DNA of 64,000 nt from an uncultured Brachyspira sp. (GCF_910588665.1 NZ_CAJUPR010000001.1:124001-188000), one strand, 5' to 3'; counted from the first letter of the stretch, positions 1 to 8,874 are shown. Notes: generated by a model from the letters alone, not told the origin. Made by a program: numbers and translations.

Positions 1-245
1 AGGTAATTAAAGAGGAAATATTAGAAACTAATAAAAAAACAGACGGACAAATAATATCTTCTTTCAGAATATACAGCATGAGAGCAGATACTAATACAAG
101 CGATGATATTATAAATAATTATGCTGATTTTTTAGAATTATCAGCAAGATTTATGAGAAAAGAAATGAGAGAAAAAATAAATGAATTATTAGGTTATTAT
201 ATAATAAAGACAGAAACAGAAATAGACAATTTGAAAGTATCATAA
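1..245 (+). CDS. 3' end of an unidentified protein (cut by window edge)
   Basis: An open frame enters from the left edge (first complete codon at position 3) and ends with TAA at 243-245, giving 80 residues of a C-terminus. The visible part is charged and probably helical, with a segment reading FLELSARFMRKEMREK, and has no cysteines or membrane segment. I do not recognise the family. It converges on the phage terminase remnant, so it could belong to the same decayed prophage or be the last host gene before it; nothing here decides that. Confidence 0.6.
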   Translation, partial: VIKEEILETNKKTDGQIISSFRIYSMRADTNTSDDIINNYADFLELSARFMRKEMREKINELLGYYIIKTETEIDNLKVS

Positions 246-268
246 ACCTTTTTTAATTATTTATTAAT

Positions 269-299
269 GGATACTTTATATATAATATATAAAGTATCC
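269..299. terminator. Bidirectional hairpin terminator
   Basis: Positions 269-283 and 285-299 are perfect reverse complements (15 bp, GGATACTTTATATAT and its partner). The hairpin sits between two convergent genes. It is AT-rich apart from the GGATAC/GTATCC ends, so its strength as a terminator is inferred. Confidence 0.6.
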
Positions 300-302
300 A
301 GA

Positions 303-2165
303 TTATAAGGTAAATACACCTTCACTTTCATAAATACTTTTAGTATCTTCAAAATGATTTTTAATCACTCTATGAAGAGCCATAATAGAGGCTGCAATTC
401 CATCTATTCTTTTATATGATCTTCTTCTGTCAGGCTTAACAGGCAGATAATTATCTCTGCCATCCGTTTTTACTTCACAGCAGCTTATCATCCAATTAAG
501 AACTGCATTATTACCATGTAAGAGTTTTCGTTCATCTATAGTTTTTTCAAATAAAGAAGTTCCTTCAGATAAACCGCCGACAGCAAAAGACTGCCTAACC
601 TGTTCCATTTTGAAGCCCTCGCTTTCTAAGTGTGTTACTATTTCAATAGCTTTCCAAGGGTCGTATGCTATTTCTATAATTTCAAAATCTCTGGCATCTT
701 TTAATATTGAAGCTTCTATTACATCAAAATCTATTATATCACCGCTTGTTAAAGTAATTAAACCTTTAGATGCCCATAATTCATAAGGTACTCTGTCCTC
801 TTTAGAACGCTGCCTTATATTTTCTTTAGGCATAAAGAAGCGGGGCAGAAGTATATACGGACCATTATCAACAGAATCAAAACATAAAACATAGGCTGCT
901 ATATCTCTTGTAGTTGCTAAATCCAAACCGATGCAGGCCTTTCTGCCTTTCAAGTCATTTATATTTATATTTTGATGTGAATAAGATTTAATCCATCTTT
1001 CAGAAGATATCCAAACCTCGCTAGCCTGTGTCCAAACATTCAAGTTTTTTGTAAGTATATCAGTTCTTTGAATAGGTTTATCTAATCCTTCCAATAGCCT
1101 AGATTTTATATAACTGTCTTTTACAGAAACATTTATATTAGGATTAGCCTGAAAAATAATTTTATTTATTAATTCTTCCTGCTTTGAAATATCTTTTATT
1201 TGTTTCAAGCGTACAGCCTCGTTATAATCTCCTGCCGATTCTTTTAAATCGGCAGGCACTCGGCTTTCCGCTTTATTTAATTTATTTAATTTTTCTTTAT
1301 ATTCAGACATAAATACCCAAATATCATTGATGTCGTCAGGCTCATATATTATTGTAAAATATTCATCATTATTTAATGAACCTTGTAATACTTGCTTAGC
1401 ATATTCATATTCAGAAAAACATACTGAAGATTTATCAAATCCAGCAGTTGTGATTATAAAAGTAAGAGGCTGCCTTCTAGCTCCCATACCAGATTCCAGA
1501 ACATTTAAAAGTTCATTATCAGGATGCGCATGGTATTCATCTACTATAACAAGATGAGGATTTAAACCGTCTTCAGTGCTGCTGTCCTGTCCTAATGGTT
1601 TTGATTTTGATGCAGTATCTTTTTTCTTTGTAATTGTAGAAGTTTGTTTATATGTAATAGCTTCTTTATTTAAAGCTTTTGCTTTTCTTATCTGCCTTTC
1701 GCTTTCACTCCATGCAATTTTTGCTTGATCTTTTTTAGTAGCTATATAGTATATTTCAACTCCAGCCTCTGCAGGACTATCGCAGAAAAAACAGTAATTA
1801 CCAATGCCAGATGTAAAAGTAGTTTTTCCATTTTTTCTGCTTACCTGAACATAAGCCTTTTTAAATCTTCTTAAATTATTTTCCTTTCTCCTCCATCCGA
1901 ATATGCTTGCTATTATAAACTGTTCCCAAGGCTCTAGTATAATATTATGATTTGCCTATTCTCCTTTTGTATGTACTAAAGATTGAATAAAAGTAATAGG
2001 ACGTTTAGCTTCATTATCATCAAAATAAAAAGGATAATCATTATCGCCTTTGGCGTTAGATTTTTCTATATCATCCAAATGCCTTTTCACAGATAAAAAG
2101 GCAGCTTGACATACTGGCAGTTCTTTATTTATAACTTTATTGATATATTCTTCATAAGTATACAT
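303..2165 (-). pseudogene. Phage terminase large subunit, interrupted by one amber codon
   Basis: This would be the ATPase/nuclease that packages phage DNA (Terminase_1 type). Reading leftward from ATG 2163-2165, the N-terminal region runs into TAG at 1956-1958 within HTKGE*ANHNIILEPWEQ, then continues in the same frame without further stops to TAA at 303-305. The second part holds the Walker A-like SRKNGKTTF (about 1815-1841), the Walker B region VIVDEYHAHP (about 1521-1550), the ITTAG motif and a nuclease domain beginning GLDLATTRD. Relatives usually have Trp after HTKGE, so TGG to TAG is the likely lesion. Total length is about 620 codons, slightly long for the family. An ATG at 2271-2273 is also in frame but lies in repeat sequence. 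The downstream open part from ATG 1485-1487 lacks Walker A and B. With a broken small terminase and portal beside it, a dead gene is more likely than suppression. Confidence 0.85.
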
Positions 2166-2190
2166 ATTATTGTTATCATTCACCGAATAG

Positions 2191-2269
2191 GTGCCTTGCC
2201 TACGGCACGCAGAGCGTCGGCAAACCTGCCTATAATTAGATTTATACGCTGTATAAATCTGGCAGGTTT
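2191..2269. repeat. GC-rich inverted-repeat element (REP/MITE-like)
   Basis: This patch is clearly richer in GC than its surroundings and contains nested inverted repeats: AAACCTGCC at 2222-2230 pairs with 2261-2269, an inner AGATTTATAC/GTATAAATCT pair lies inside it, and the left half holds GTGCC...GGCAC and TGCC...GGCA. It sits just upstream of the terminase start. I read it as a short dispersed palindromic repeat, but only one copy is visible in this window. Confidence 0.5.
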
Positions 2270-2284
2270 TCATTCCTTATATAT

Positions 2285-2356
2285 TTAACCATTTATCATT
2301 TTTTCAAGCGGATCATCCTCTTTATTTATATATAAAATAAACTCGCCTAAAAGCTC
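2285..2356 (-). pseudogene. Possible 3' remnant of a phage gene
   Basis: A 23-codon open frame on the minus strand ends ...INKEDDPLEKMING followed by TAA at 2285-2287. Its composition looks like the acidic tail of a real protein, and it lies between the small and large terminase remnants. No start codon with a ribosome binding site is visible and a TAA closes the frame upstream. It may be a leftover of a gene deleted from this spot, or chance. Confidence 0.25.
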
Positions 2357-2388
2357 TTAATTTTACAATCAAGAGGCTCGTTTATTTT
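2334..2388. terminator. Imperfect hairpin after the small terminase remnant
   Basis: AAAATAAAC at 2334-2342 pairs with GTTTATTTT at 2380-2388, and CTCTT/AAGAG can pair inside. On the minus strand it begins at the stop codon of the small terminase remnant and is followed by T-rich sequence. The stem has unpaired stretches, so this could equally be a repeat. Confidence 0.3.
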
Positions 2389-2793
2389 ATTCGCTAAGCA
2401 TCTTAGAAAGTATATCTTCTTCCTCCACAGTGTCAGGAGCAGGAACTTTCTTTTTTGAAGCAGGAGTTAAACCGAACTCGGTAAGCATTTTTGTATATGC
2501 CGTTATAGCTTTGTGATATGCTAAATATTCGCCCATAGTTTGAGAGTTTTTACCAGCTAAATATCCTGTATAGAACCTCCTTCATTAATCATAGCCTCAT
2601 AAAGATTCATAGCATCACCATAATGCAGGCATAAAAGCTCAAAAGCTGATATGTCAGCAGGTCCGAGCATATTTTTTTCAGCGAAAACAGGTGCAAGTTC
2701 TTCCCACTTTTTTAGAGAATACCCATAAAAATATTCTGGCGGAGTTGGTATTATAACAGCTTTTTTCGGCTTATTTTTGGCTTTATTGGGCAT
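2387..2793 (-). pseudogene. Phage terminase small subunit, P27 family, frameshifted
   Basis: The small terminase recognises phage DNA and hands it to the large subunit. From ATG 2791-2793 the frame gives a P27-like N-terminal part (WEELAPVFAEKNMLGPAD, then FELLCLHYGDA and NEGGSIQD) and stops at 2557-2559. The expected continuation, YLAGKNSQTMGEYLAYH and then LTEFGLTPASKKKVP, is in another frame and runs to TAA at 2387-2389. One missing base near 2560-2570 explains the break. Both halves together would be about 135 residues, near normal family length. It lies directly upstream of the large terminase in the usual phage order. Confidence 0.8.
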
Positions 2794-2850
2794 TCATACT
2801 CCTAACAGTATATTTTAGTTAAAAATCTACATTAATAATAAGTAATATAA

Positions 2851-3429
2851 TATTTTATAATCATTGTACTTTTTTCTAACGGTGTTAAAAAAGTCACTAT
2901 TATTTCTCATCCTGCAAGATTTAATGCAGATGCTAAAAAGAACTTAAAAGAGAGTTTCAGAGAGGCTTGGGAAAAAGATATTGTAGTTCTTGAAGAAGAC
3001 ATGAAAATAGAGCCTGTAACGATGAACTTGTCAGATGCTCAGTTTTTAGAAAGCAGAAGATTTTCAGTAGAAGAAATATGCAGGGTGTTTCGGGTACCTC
3101 CTCATTTAATAGGTGATTTAAGCAGAAGTACAAATAATAATATAGAACATCAAAGTATAGAGTTTGTAACGCACACAATAAGACCGTGGTGTGTTCGTAT
3201 AGAAAAAGCATTGAATGGATATTTATTAAATAATTCAGAGAAGAAAAAATATAATATAGAGTTTAATTTGGATGGGCTTTTGAGAGGTGATACTCTTACA
3301 AGACAGCAAGCAAATCAAATAAAATTAAATAATGGTGTTCTTACTAGAAATGAATGGCGGATACTGGAAAACCTTAATGAAGTAGAAGATGAATACGGAG
3401 ATGAGTATTTCTGCAATAATAGAATCTGA
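2851..3429 (+). pseudogene. Phage portal protein, C-terminal fragment
   Basis: The portal is the ring at the phage capsid vertex through which DNA passes. The frame opens after TAA 2848-2850 without a convincing start codon. From about 2866 it reads like the second half of an HK97-type portal: a LFSNGVKK-like beginning, then DAQFLESRRFSVEEICRVF, VPPHLIGDLSRST and LTRNEWRILENLNEVEDEYGDE near the end. Roughly the N-terminal half is missing. The gene points right while both terminase remnants point left, whereas phages normally encode all three on one strand, so a rearrangement must have occurred here. An internal ATG at 3001 could start a 142-residue protein, which I do not expect to function. 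Confidence 0.8.
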
Positions 3430-3475
3430 AAATATAACAAAGCTAAAAAGAGGCAGTAAATAAATACTAAATTAT

Positions 3476-3499
3476 AAAAATTACGTGCTTGCAATTTTT
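3476..3499. terminator. Hairpin between convergent genes
   Basis: AAAAATT at 3476-3482 pairs with AATTTTT at 3493-3499 around a ten-base loop, between the portal remnant and the leftward helicase gene. On the minus strand the stem is followed by TATAATTTAG. It is AT-only and only moderately convincing. Confidence 0.35.
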
Positions 3500-3533
3500 A
3501 TTAAAAATAAAAGTATTCTTAAAAATAAAAAAA

Positions 3534-5228
3534 TTAATTATTAAATTCAAGTTCTTCAAATGAATCTTTATCTAATAATTCATAATGATATCCCTGTTCT
3601 GTAAGAAACAATTGTCTTTTATGAGCAAAATCTTCCTCTTTTGTATCGGTTGTAATAATAGAAAAGAAATAGCTTTTATTTTCTCCTTTTTTAGGACGCA
3701 AAACCCTTCCGAGTCTTTGGGCTTCTTCCTGTCTTGAGCCGAAAGTACCTGAAATTTGTATTAAAACATTTGCATCTGGTAAGTCAACAGCTAAATTGGC
3801 AACTTTGCTCACTATAAGTATGTTGATTTCACCCGTTTTGAACTTTTTATATATAATATCTCTTTCGCTTTGGGGAGTTTTTCCTGTAATTATTGTATAT
3901 CCCGTTCTTTTTTTCATTTCATTTAATTGATCTAAATACTGACCTATTATAAGTATGTTTTTTCCTTCAAGCTTTTCTATTATCTTTTTAACTACAGTAT
4001 ATTTTAATATATTTTCACTTGCTATTCTAAATTTTAATTTATCGCTTGACACAACATAATCGGATCTATGTATTTCATCTAATGGTATTCTTATATCATA
4101 GCAATATGCCTCAGCAATAAATTTCTTCTCCTCAAGTTCGCGCCATGGTATATCAAATTTTTTTGGTCCTATAAGACAAAACACATCTTTTTCAAGTCCA
4201 TCTTCTCTTACAAGGGTTGCAGTAAGTCCGAGTCTCCTCATACTTTGAATTTCACTTGTAAGTTTAATTATAGGGGCTGGCAGCAGATGAACCTCATCAT
4301 ATATAATAAGCCCCCAATTATGCCTGAAGAATAATTCAAAATGTATAAAAGGGGATTCTTTATTTTTTCTGTATGTTAAAATTTTATAAGTTGCTATAGT
4401 AATCGGTTTTATTTCCTTATTAAGTCCGTTATATTCTCCTATATCTTCAGCAGGAATATCAGTTTTATCTAATATTTCATCTCTCCATTGCCGGCAGGCT
4501 GTAACGCCCGTAACTATTATCAAAGTTTTTGTCTGAGTTTTATGCATTGCGGCTATGCCTACAATAGTTTTTCCAGTACCGCATGGAAGAGCTATTACGC
4601 CTGCACCTCCTTTAGGTTCGCCGTTTGCATAAAATGCTTCAACAGAGTTTTTTTGATAATCTCTAAGTTCAAATTCTTCTCCGTTTGATAATAGTTTTTT
4701 TCTCATATTAAATTGATAAGGTTCTCCTATTTTATACCCTGCCAAATCCTGAACAGGATATCCTATATTTATAAGAGCCAGTTTTATATGTCCTCTGTAT
4801 GTGGAATCTATTTCTAATTTATTATTATTAATTTCAGTTTTTATATATTTTGACATCAGTTTATAATGCATTATTTCGTCTATAATATTTTTATCTTCGC
4901 TTATAAGATAGTATTTTTCATCTTCTTTTATTATTTTTATTCTGCCGTATTTTTCAATACTGTTTTCTATTTGCTTAACAATATTTTTAGGTATTTCATA
5001 AACTGTATATTTTTTTAAGAAGCTTATAATTTGTTCCGAAGTATAGTTTAGGCTTGCAGCATTCCATAAAGATACTAAAGTTATTCTGTAGGTATGTATA
5101 TATTCGGGGCTTTTTATTAATTCTGCAAATACCAGCATAAAATTTCTAATTTCTTCAAAATGTTTTGTACTTACATCTAATAGAATAGTACCATCGCCCT
5201 GAACTATGATAGGAGCATTTTTATTCAA
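3534..5228 (-). CDS. XPB-type superfamily 2 DNA helicase
   Basis: 564 residues, predicted cytoplasmic. Motif order matches archaeal and bacterial XPB/Rad25 helicases: Q-like ELRDYQ near 187-192, Walker A LPCGTGKT at 214-221, DEVH at 311-314, LTATLVREDG at 335-344 including the RED motif characteristic of XPB, and a C-terminal helicase lobe with QRLGRVLRPKKGE. Residues 1-150 resemble the damage-recognition/N-terminal region of the family. Such enzymes unwind DNA in repair or transcription-linked processes; the substrate in this organism is unknown. It follows a TPR gene by 52 bases on the same strand and may be co-transcribed with it. No nuclease partner such as Bax1 is seen nearby. Confidence 0.9.
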   Translation of the reverse strand: MNKNAPIIVQGDGTILLDVSTKHFEEIRNFMLVFAELIKSPEYIHTYRITLVSLWNAASLNYTSEQIISFLKKYTVYEIPKNIVKQIENSIEKYGRIKIIKEDEKYYLISEDKNIIDEIMHYKLMSKYIKTEINNNKLEIDSTYRGHIKLALINIGYPVQDLAGYKIGEPYQFNMRKKLLSNGEEFELRDYQKNSVEAFYANGEPKGGAGVIALPCGTGKTIVGIAAMHKTQTKTLIIVTGVTACRQWRDEILDKTDIPAEDIGEYNGLNKEIKPITIATYKILTYRKNKESPFIHFELFFRHNWGLIIYDEVHLLPAPIIKLTSEIQSMRRLGLTATLVREDGLEKDVFCLIGPKKFDIPWRELEEKKFIAEAYCYDIRIPLDEIHRSDYVVSSDKLKFRIASENILKYTVVKKIIEKLEGKNILIIGQYLDQLNEMKKRTGYTIITGKTPQSERDIIYKKFKTGEINILIVSKVANLAVDLPDANVLIQISGTFGSRQEEAQRLGRVLRPKKGENKSYFFSIITTDTKEEDFAHKRQLFLTEQGYHYELLDKDSFEELEFNN

Positions 5229-5280
5229 TTTTGTTTCCTTAAAATATTAAAAAATATTGATAACAAATATTTTTTATCTA

Positions 5281-5973
5281 TTAATAAACATTATTTTCTA
5301 TTAATGAAATAGTTTCTCTAAATAAATCTAAATACTCAGTATTATTCGTATTTTGAATAATCCAAGACTTTAATGCATTCAAAGCTTTTGTTTTATCATT
5401 ATTTGCTAAATAAATATCGGATAATGTTAAAGTTGCCTGAGCAAGCAGATAACTTTTAGGATATGCCTTAATAAAATTCTCTAAAGTGGAGGCAGCTTTT
5501 TTATAATTAGTTAATTCTATCTGAGTATTAGCCAGATTATAAATAGCCGTTTCCTGCAGATAAAATCCTCTTGAATTTGCAACTTCCTGATAATATTTTT
5601 CAGCTTCATTGAAATTATTTATATCATAATAAACGGAGCCTAAAGCATAGGCGCTTCTTAATTTTAGTTTTTTTCCTTTAGCGCCGTTATATACCTTTTG
5701 AAATCTTGAAGTTATATCTATTATCAAAGCAGGATCATTTAGCTGTTCTATCGGTAATTCATAATTTTGATATATATTATACAAAGCTAATGCAGATTCA
5801 AATTCAGAGTTTACAGCAGAATCCATGCTTTCTATATTAGCTTTATAAATTAAAATACCTCCTATCAGGACTATTATTAATATAAAAGCCGATATGAATA
5901 TTATTCTGTTATTATATATATATGCAAATATTAATTCTGCATTTTTCTGCATTTTTTTTGTATTTTCAGACAT
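5281..5973 (-). CDS. Membrane-anchored TPR protein
   Basis: 230 residues with one membrane segment near residues 26-46 (IIFISAFILIIVLIGGILIY) and the rest predicted outside the cytoplasm. Helical TPR-like units are seen around YALGSVYYDINNFNEAEKYY and ETAIYNLANTQIELTNYKKA, followed by another with SYLLAQATLTLSDIYLANND. The layout recalls YfgM-like or other single-span TPR adaptors, but I cannot assign a specific partner. It is the upstream gene of the XPB helicase on the same strand. Confidence 0.75.
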   Translation of the reverse strand: MSENTKKMQKNAELIFAYIYNNRIIFISAFILIIVLIGGILIYKANIESMDSAVNSEFESALALYNIYQNYELPIEQLNDPALIIDITSRFQKVYNGAKGKKLKLRSAYALGSVYYDINNFNEAEKYYQEVANSRGFYLQETAIYNLANTQIELTNYKKAASTLENFIKAYPKSYLLAQATLTLSDIYLANNDKTKALNALKSWIIQNTNNTEYLDLFRETISLIENNVY

Positions 5974-6088
5974 AAATATCCTCTTAAAAAGATTTTATTA
6001 ATTTAGGATATTAGATTATAATAATTAAATATAAAAAAATCAAGCATTTATTTTAATAATTATTTTCCATTTTATATGTCAAATTATT

Positions 6089-6117
6089 TTGCTATTGTTT
6101 ATTATATAGGTTATTAT
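6089..6117 (+). promoter_or_regulatory. Predicted sigma-70 promoter
   Basis: TTGCTA at 6089-6094 and TATTAT at 6112-6117 are 17 bases apart, about 40 bases upstream of the gene starting at 6159. Confidence 0.45.
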
Positions 6118-6158
6118 ATAATAACATTTATATTTTTAAGCGGGTATGATAAATAATT

Positions 6159-7199
6159 ATGTGTCCACAAGAATTAAACTCTGATGATGAAGTTTTAGCT
6201 GTTAAAATATTAGCGGAATACAGTGATCTGAATGAATATGTATATATAGTGTTTTTTATAGATAAATATAATAATAACTTAGTAGATATTGCATTTATTA
6301 TTTCAAACGATTATAAAATGCTTAATTTTTTAAATGCATATACCGATTTAGTGGAATTATATAAACATATTAAAATTTACAATAAATTAAATGAAAACAA
6401 TAGCATCGCATATTACAATAAATTTAATGATGTTCTTTTGAATATCTTAAGCGAAGATAAGAATATTAACAATATTATAATATATAGCAGCGGAAATAAT
6501 AAAATTTCAACAATTGATATATTTTCAGGAAGTATTAATAAATTTATGGATTTTCATATAGGCACATTTGATATAGATACTAAAACTATAGATATTAGTA
6601 CTCTTAATTCTGCTGTGGAAGATATTAATAAGGAAGTTGAAAATTCAAAATCTGTAAATATGGCATACGGCAATAAAGACGGACAGTATGAATATGGAGA
6701 AGAAGCCTTAGAGAATCAGGCTCCTGCCTATAAGTTAATTAATGCTTCTTTTGTGGTAGATCCTATATCAGGTAAATCTATTAATGATATAGTGCCGGGA
6801 GATAAGGTTATAGTCAGCATTAATTCTAATACAGTGGAAGAAAATATAATATATCTTGAGCTTAACGGAAAAAAAGATAAATATTCCAGATATTTAGTTC
6901 CTGCTGAAGTATTGGAAAAGCATGTTGAAGATAAATTAATTAAAATATTATTAAAATTGATAGAGGGTTACTGCTGTTTAATAGAAGAAATAGAGCCTAT
7001 TAAATTAAAATTATTTAATGTTCCTAATAAGGATATTCCAGCTGATTCTGATGCGGAAAAAAATGATAATGCAGAAAAGTCTTTATTTGAGAAGACATTT
7101 GCAAAAATTAATACTTTTAAATTAATAATGTTCGGATTGGGGGCTATTATAATATTTCTTTTTATAGCAATAATATATGTATTCTTTATACAAGTATAA
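6159..7199 (+). CDS. Unknown protein with C-terminal membrane anchor
   Basis: 346 residues. The N-terminal two thirds alternate short hydrophobic strands and Asn/Lys-rich stretches; around residues 199-215 it reads FVVDPISGKSINDIVPGDK, a turn-rich motif suggesting a beta domain. The C-terminal 25 residues (about 322-346) form one strong membrane span ending FFIQV, so this looks like a tail-anchored protein with most of its mass in the cytoplasm. It may belong to a spirochaete-restricted DUF (DUF4899 comes to mind), which I cannot confirm. TAA 6150-6152 closes the frame upstream, making ATG 6159 the first possible start; the ribosome binding site is weak. Confidence 0.7.
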   Translation: MCPQELNSDDEVLAVKILAEYSDLNEYVYIVFFIDKYNNNLVDIAFIISNDYKMLNFLNAYTDLVELYKHIKIYNKLNENNSIAYYNKFNDVLLNILSEDKNINNIIIYSSGNNKISTIDIFSGSINKFMDFHIGTFDIDTKTIDISTLNSAVEDINKEVENSKSVNMAYGNKDGQYEYGEEALENQAPAYKLINASFVVDPISGKSINDIVPGDKVIVSINSNTVEENIIYLELNGKKDKYSRYLVPAEVLEKHVEDKLIKILLKLIEGYCCLIEEIEPIKLKLFNVPNKDIPADSDAEKNDNAEKSLFEKTFAKINTFKLIMFGLGAIIIFLFIAIIYVFFIQV

Positions 7200-7210
7200 A
7201 AAAGTTATTA

Positions 7211-7270
7211 CTTCTGTTATGCTTCTATGTCAGCTGTAATCAGTTTTAACTGCCTTATTTTACTTTATGC
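7211..7270. repeat. Copy 1 of a diverged intergenic repeat
   Basis: About 46 bases from 7225 (TCTATGTCAGCTGTAATCAG and onward) match the stretch beginning near 36381 at roughly 80% identity in the same orientation. On the minus strand both could encode a similar short tail: SKIRQLKLITADIEA here and SEMRKLKLIIADKED there. This copy lies between convergent genes. It could be a non-coding repeat or the remains of a duplicated coding end. Confidence 0.55.
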
Positions 7271-7291
7271 TTTTTTGTTTCTATACTTTTA

Positions 7292-8038
7292 TTATTTTTT
7301 TGTGCTTTTTTGAAAATAACCTGACAGGTCAATCGGAGTTTCTTCAAGCCAAGATGACATAATGCATTCGTATTTTCCTTTGCTTTTGCTTAATTTGTAT
7401 ATTTGATATTCTATTCTGTCTTTTCTGCCTTCTACTTTTTCTCTTGATTCTACAAGCATTTCATATATTCCGTCTCCGTCAATATCCTCAAATATATTGT
7501 CCATCTGCATAATTACTGAACTTTTCATAGAATTAATTTCTTTATAAAAAGATATATCCGCTATAAATTTAATACTTGACGCATCTATTCTAAACATATA
7601 CATGTATATATCTCTGTCATTTCCGTTATCATTTATAATATAATATTTTATAATTCCTACCTCATCTTTTTTATCATAGAAATTTTCTAAATCTACAGCA
7701 GCATTATTTCCCAATTTATCCGTTTTGTATGAAAACTCTTCATTATCTTTATTATATATGAAAATTATATCTCCTTGAGAAGAAGATGCTAAAGCTATAA
7801 GTTCGTTTCCGTTTTTAGGCAGTATATCAGCAATAACTATTGAATATACTTTATATCCTTTGCCTTCTAAATTCGATTTTATATTTTCTGCCTGTATATA
7901 ATCTTCATTATTTATATTTCCGCTTTTATAGTATACAATCTCTCCGTTATTTGAAAGATTAAATAAACTCTGCACATTAATGGCGTAAATAGGTATGGCT
8001 GATATTGATAATGCTATAATTAATAATATTTTTTTCAT
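7292..8038 (-). CDS. Secreted protein of unknown function
   Basis: 248 residues with a typical signal peptide (MKKILLIIALSISAIPIYA), so probably periplasmic. The only recognisable motif is DIDGDGIYEML near residue 187, a calcium-binding-like or FG-GAP-type loop often found in secreted proteins that report a measured quantity. There are no cysteines in the mature part apart from one near the C-terminus (YECIMSS). It follows another signal-peptide gene (8069-8722) by 30 bases and probably shares its transcript. Confidence 0.7.
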   Translation of the reverse strand: MKKILLIIALSISAIPIYAINVQSLFNLSNNGEIVYYKSGNINNEDYIQAENIKSNLEGKGYKVYSIVIADILPKNGNELIALASSSQGDIIFIYNKDNEEFSYKTDKLGNNAAVDLENFYDKKDEVGIIKYYIINDNGNDRDIYMYMFRIDASSIKFIADISFYKEINSMKSSVIMQMDNIFEDIDGDGIYEMLVESREKVEGRKDRIEYQIYKLSKSKGKYECIMSSWLEETPIDLSGYFQKSTKK

Positions 8039-8068
8039 AATTTTAATATCCGTTTTAATTTTTTATTT

Positions 8069-8722
8069 TTAATAAGTTTTTATATTGTTAAATTCAATTT
8101 CGGAGTTTACTTTTCCGTCTGAACTTTTATATTTAATTGTTTTTGGAAGAGTATAATTACCTATTTCCTGATATAAAATATTTACATCATATATTTTAGA
8201 GTTTTTATTATAATATTCCGCCCTTTTTATTATTAAAGCGTCTTTATCTGCAGTGTAAGTTACAATATAATTATCGTTTTTGCCTTTGGCTCTTAAAGTA
8301 ATTTTGTATTCATCTCTTTTATCTTCTATATTTTCAAATGTGAATTTTTTTGACAGAGATGAATAAGTATTATTATTTCCGACTAAAGCATAAAATCCCA
8401 CTGTTTCCAAAGCCCCTTCAAATACAGAAAACATATTTCTATAGAAACTGTCTACATTTTCAAGTATTATTGTCGGTTTTGCCCCTTTCTCAAAAGTAAA
8501 TTTTAATTTTATATCCTCTTTTGTTTTAGAATAGCTCTTAGCAGGAATAGTATCTATTTGTTTTTGTACTATTTTGCCGTCTATATATGCCTCAAATTTT
8601 TTAGGATATATTAAAGAATATTTTTCTTTTATTTGATTATATATTTCCTGAAAATTTTTATCATTGTTTTGAGAATACAGACTGCAATATAATATAATTA
8701 TTATTAGAAATATTTTTTTCAT
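8069..8722 (-). CDS. Secreted protein, possibly LolA-like fold
   Basis: 217 residues beginning with a hydrophobic signal sequence (MKKIFLIIIILYCSLYSQ). The mature part is a run of alternating strands (KITLRAKGKNDNYIVTYTA, then IIKRAEYYNKNSKIYDVNILY, then YTLPKTIKYKSSDG) in the pattern seen in outer-membrane lipoprotein-sorting or LolA/LolB-like proteins. The resemblance is structural guesswork. A Cys near residue 13 of the signal could make it a lipoprotein, but the context YCSLYSQ is a poor lipobox. Confidence 0.65.
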   Translation of the reverse strand: MKKIFLIIIILYCSLYSQNNDKNFQEIYNQIKEKYSLIYPKKFEAYIDGKIVQKQIDTIPAKSYSKTKEDIKLKFTFEKGAKPTIILENVDSFYRNMFSVFEGALETVGFYALVGNNNTYSSLSKKFTFENIEDKRDEYKITLRAKGKNDNYIVTYTADKDALIIKRAEYYNKNSKIYDVNILYQEIGNYTLPKTIKYKSSDGKVNSEIEFNNIKTY

Positions 8723-8874
8723 ATATATCCTTATATATCCTTAAAGTTTATTTTCGTAATATTTTTATTTATCAATAATAAAAAAATAATTTCTATATTT
8801 TTTACTATTTTTATTAAATAGAGTTATATATTTTTTATTATATACAGCATATACTGCAATGTAAATATACAATC

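Noticed and set aside
6146..6184. 12-codon open frame just before and overlapping the gene at 6159
   Set aside because: GGG is only one base before its ATG, too close for a binding site; likely chance.
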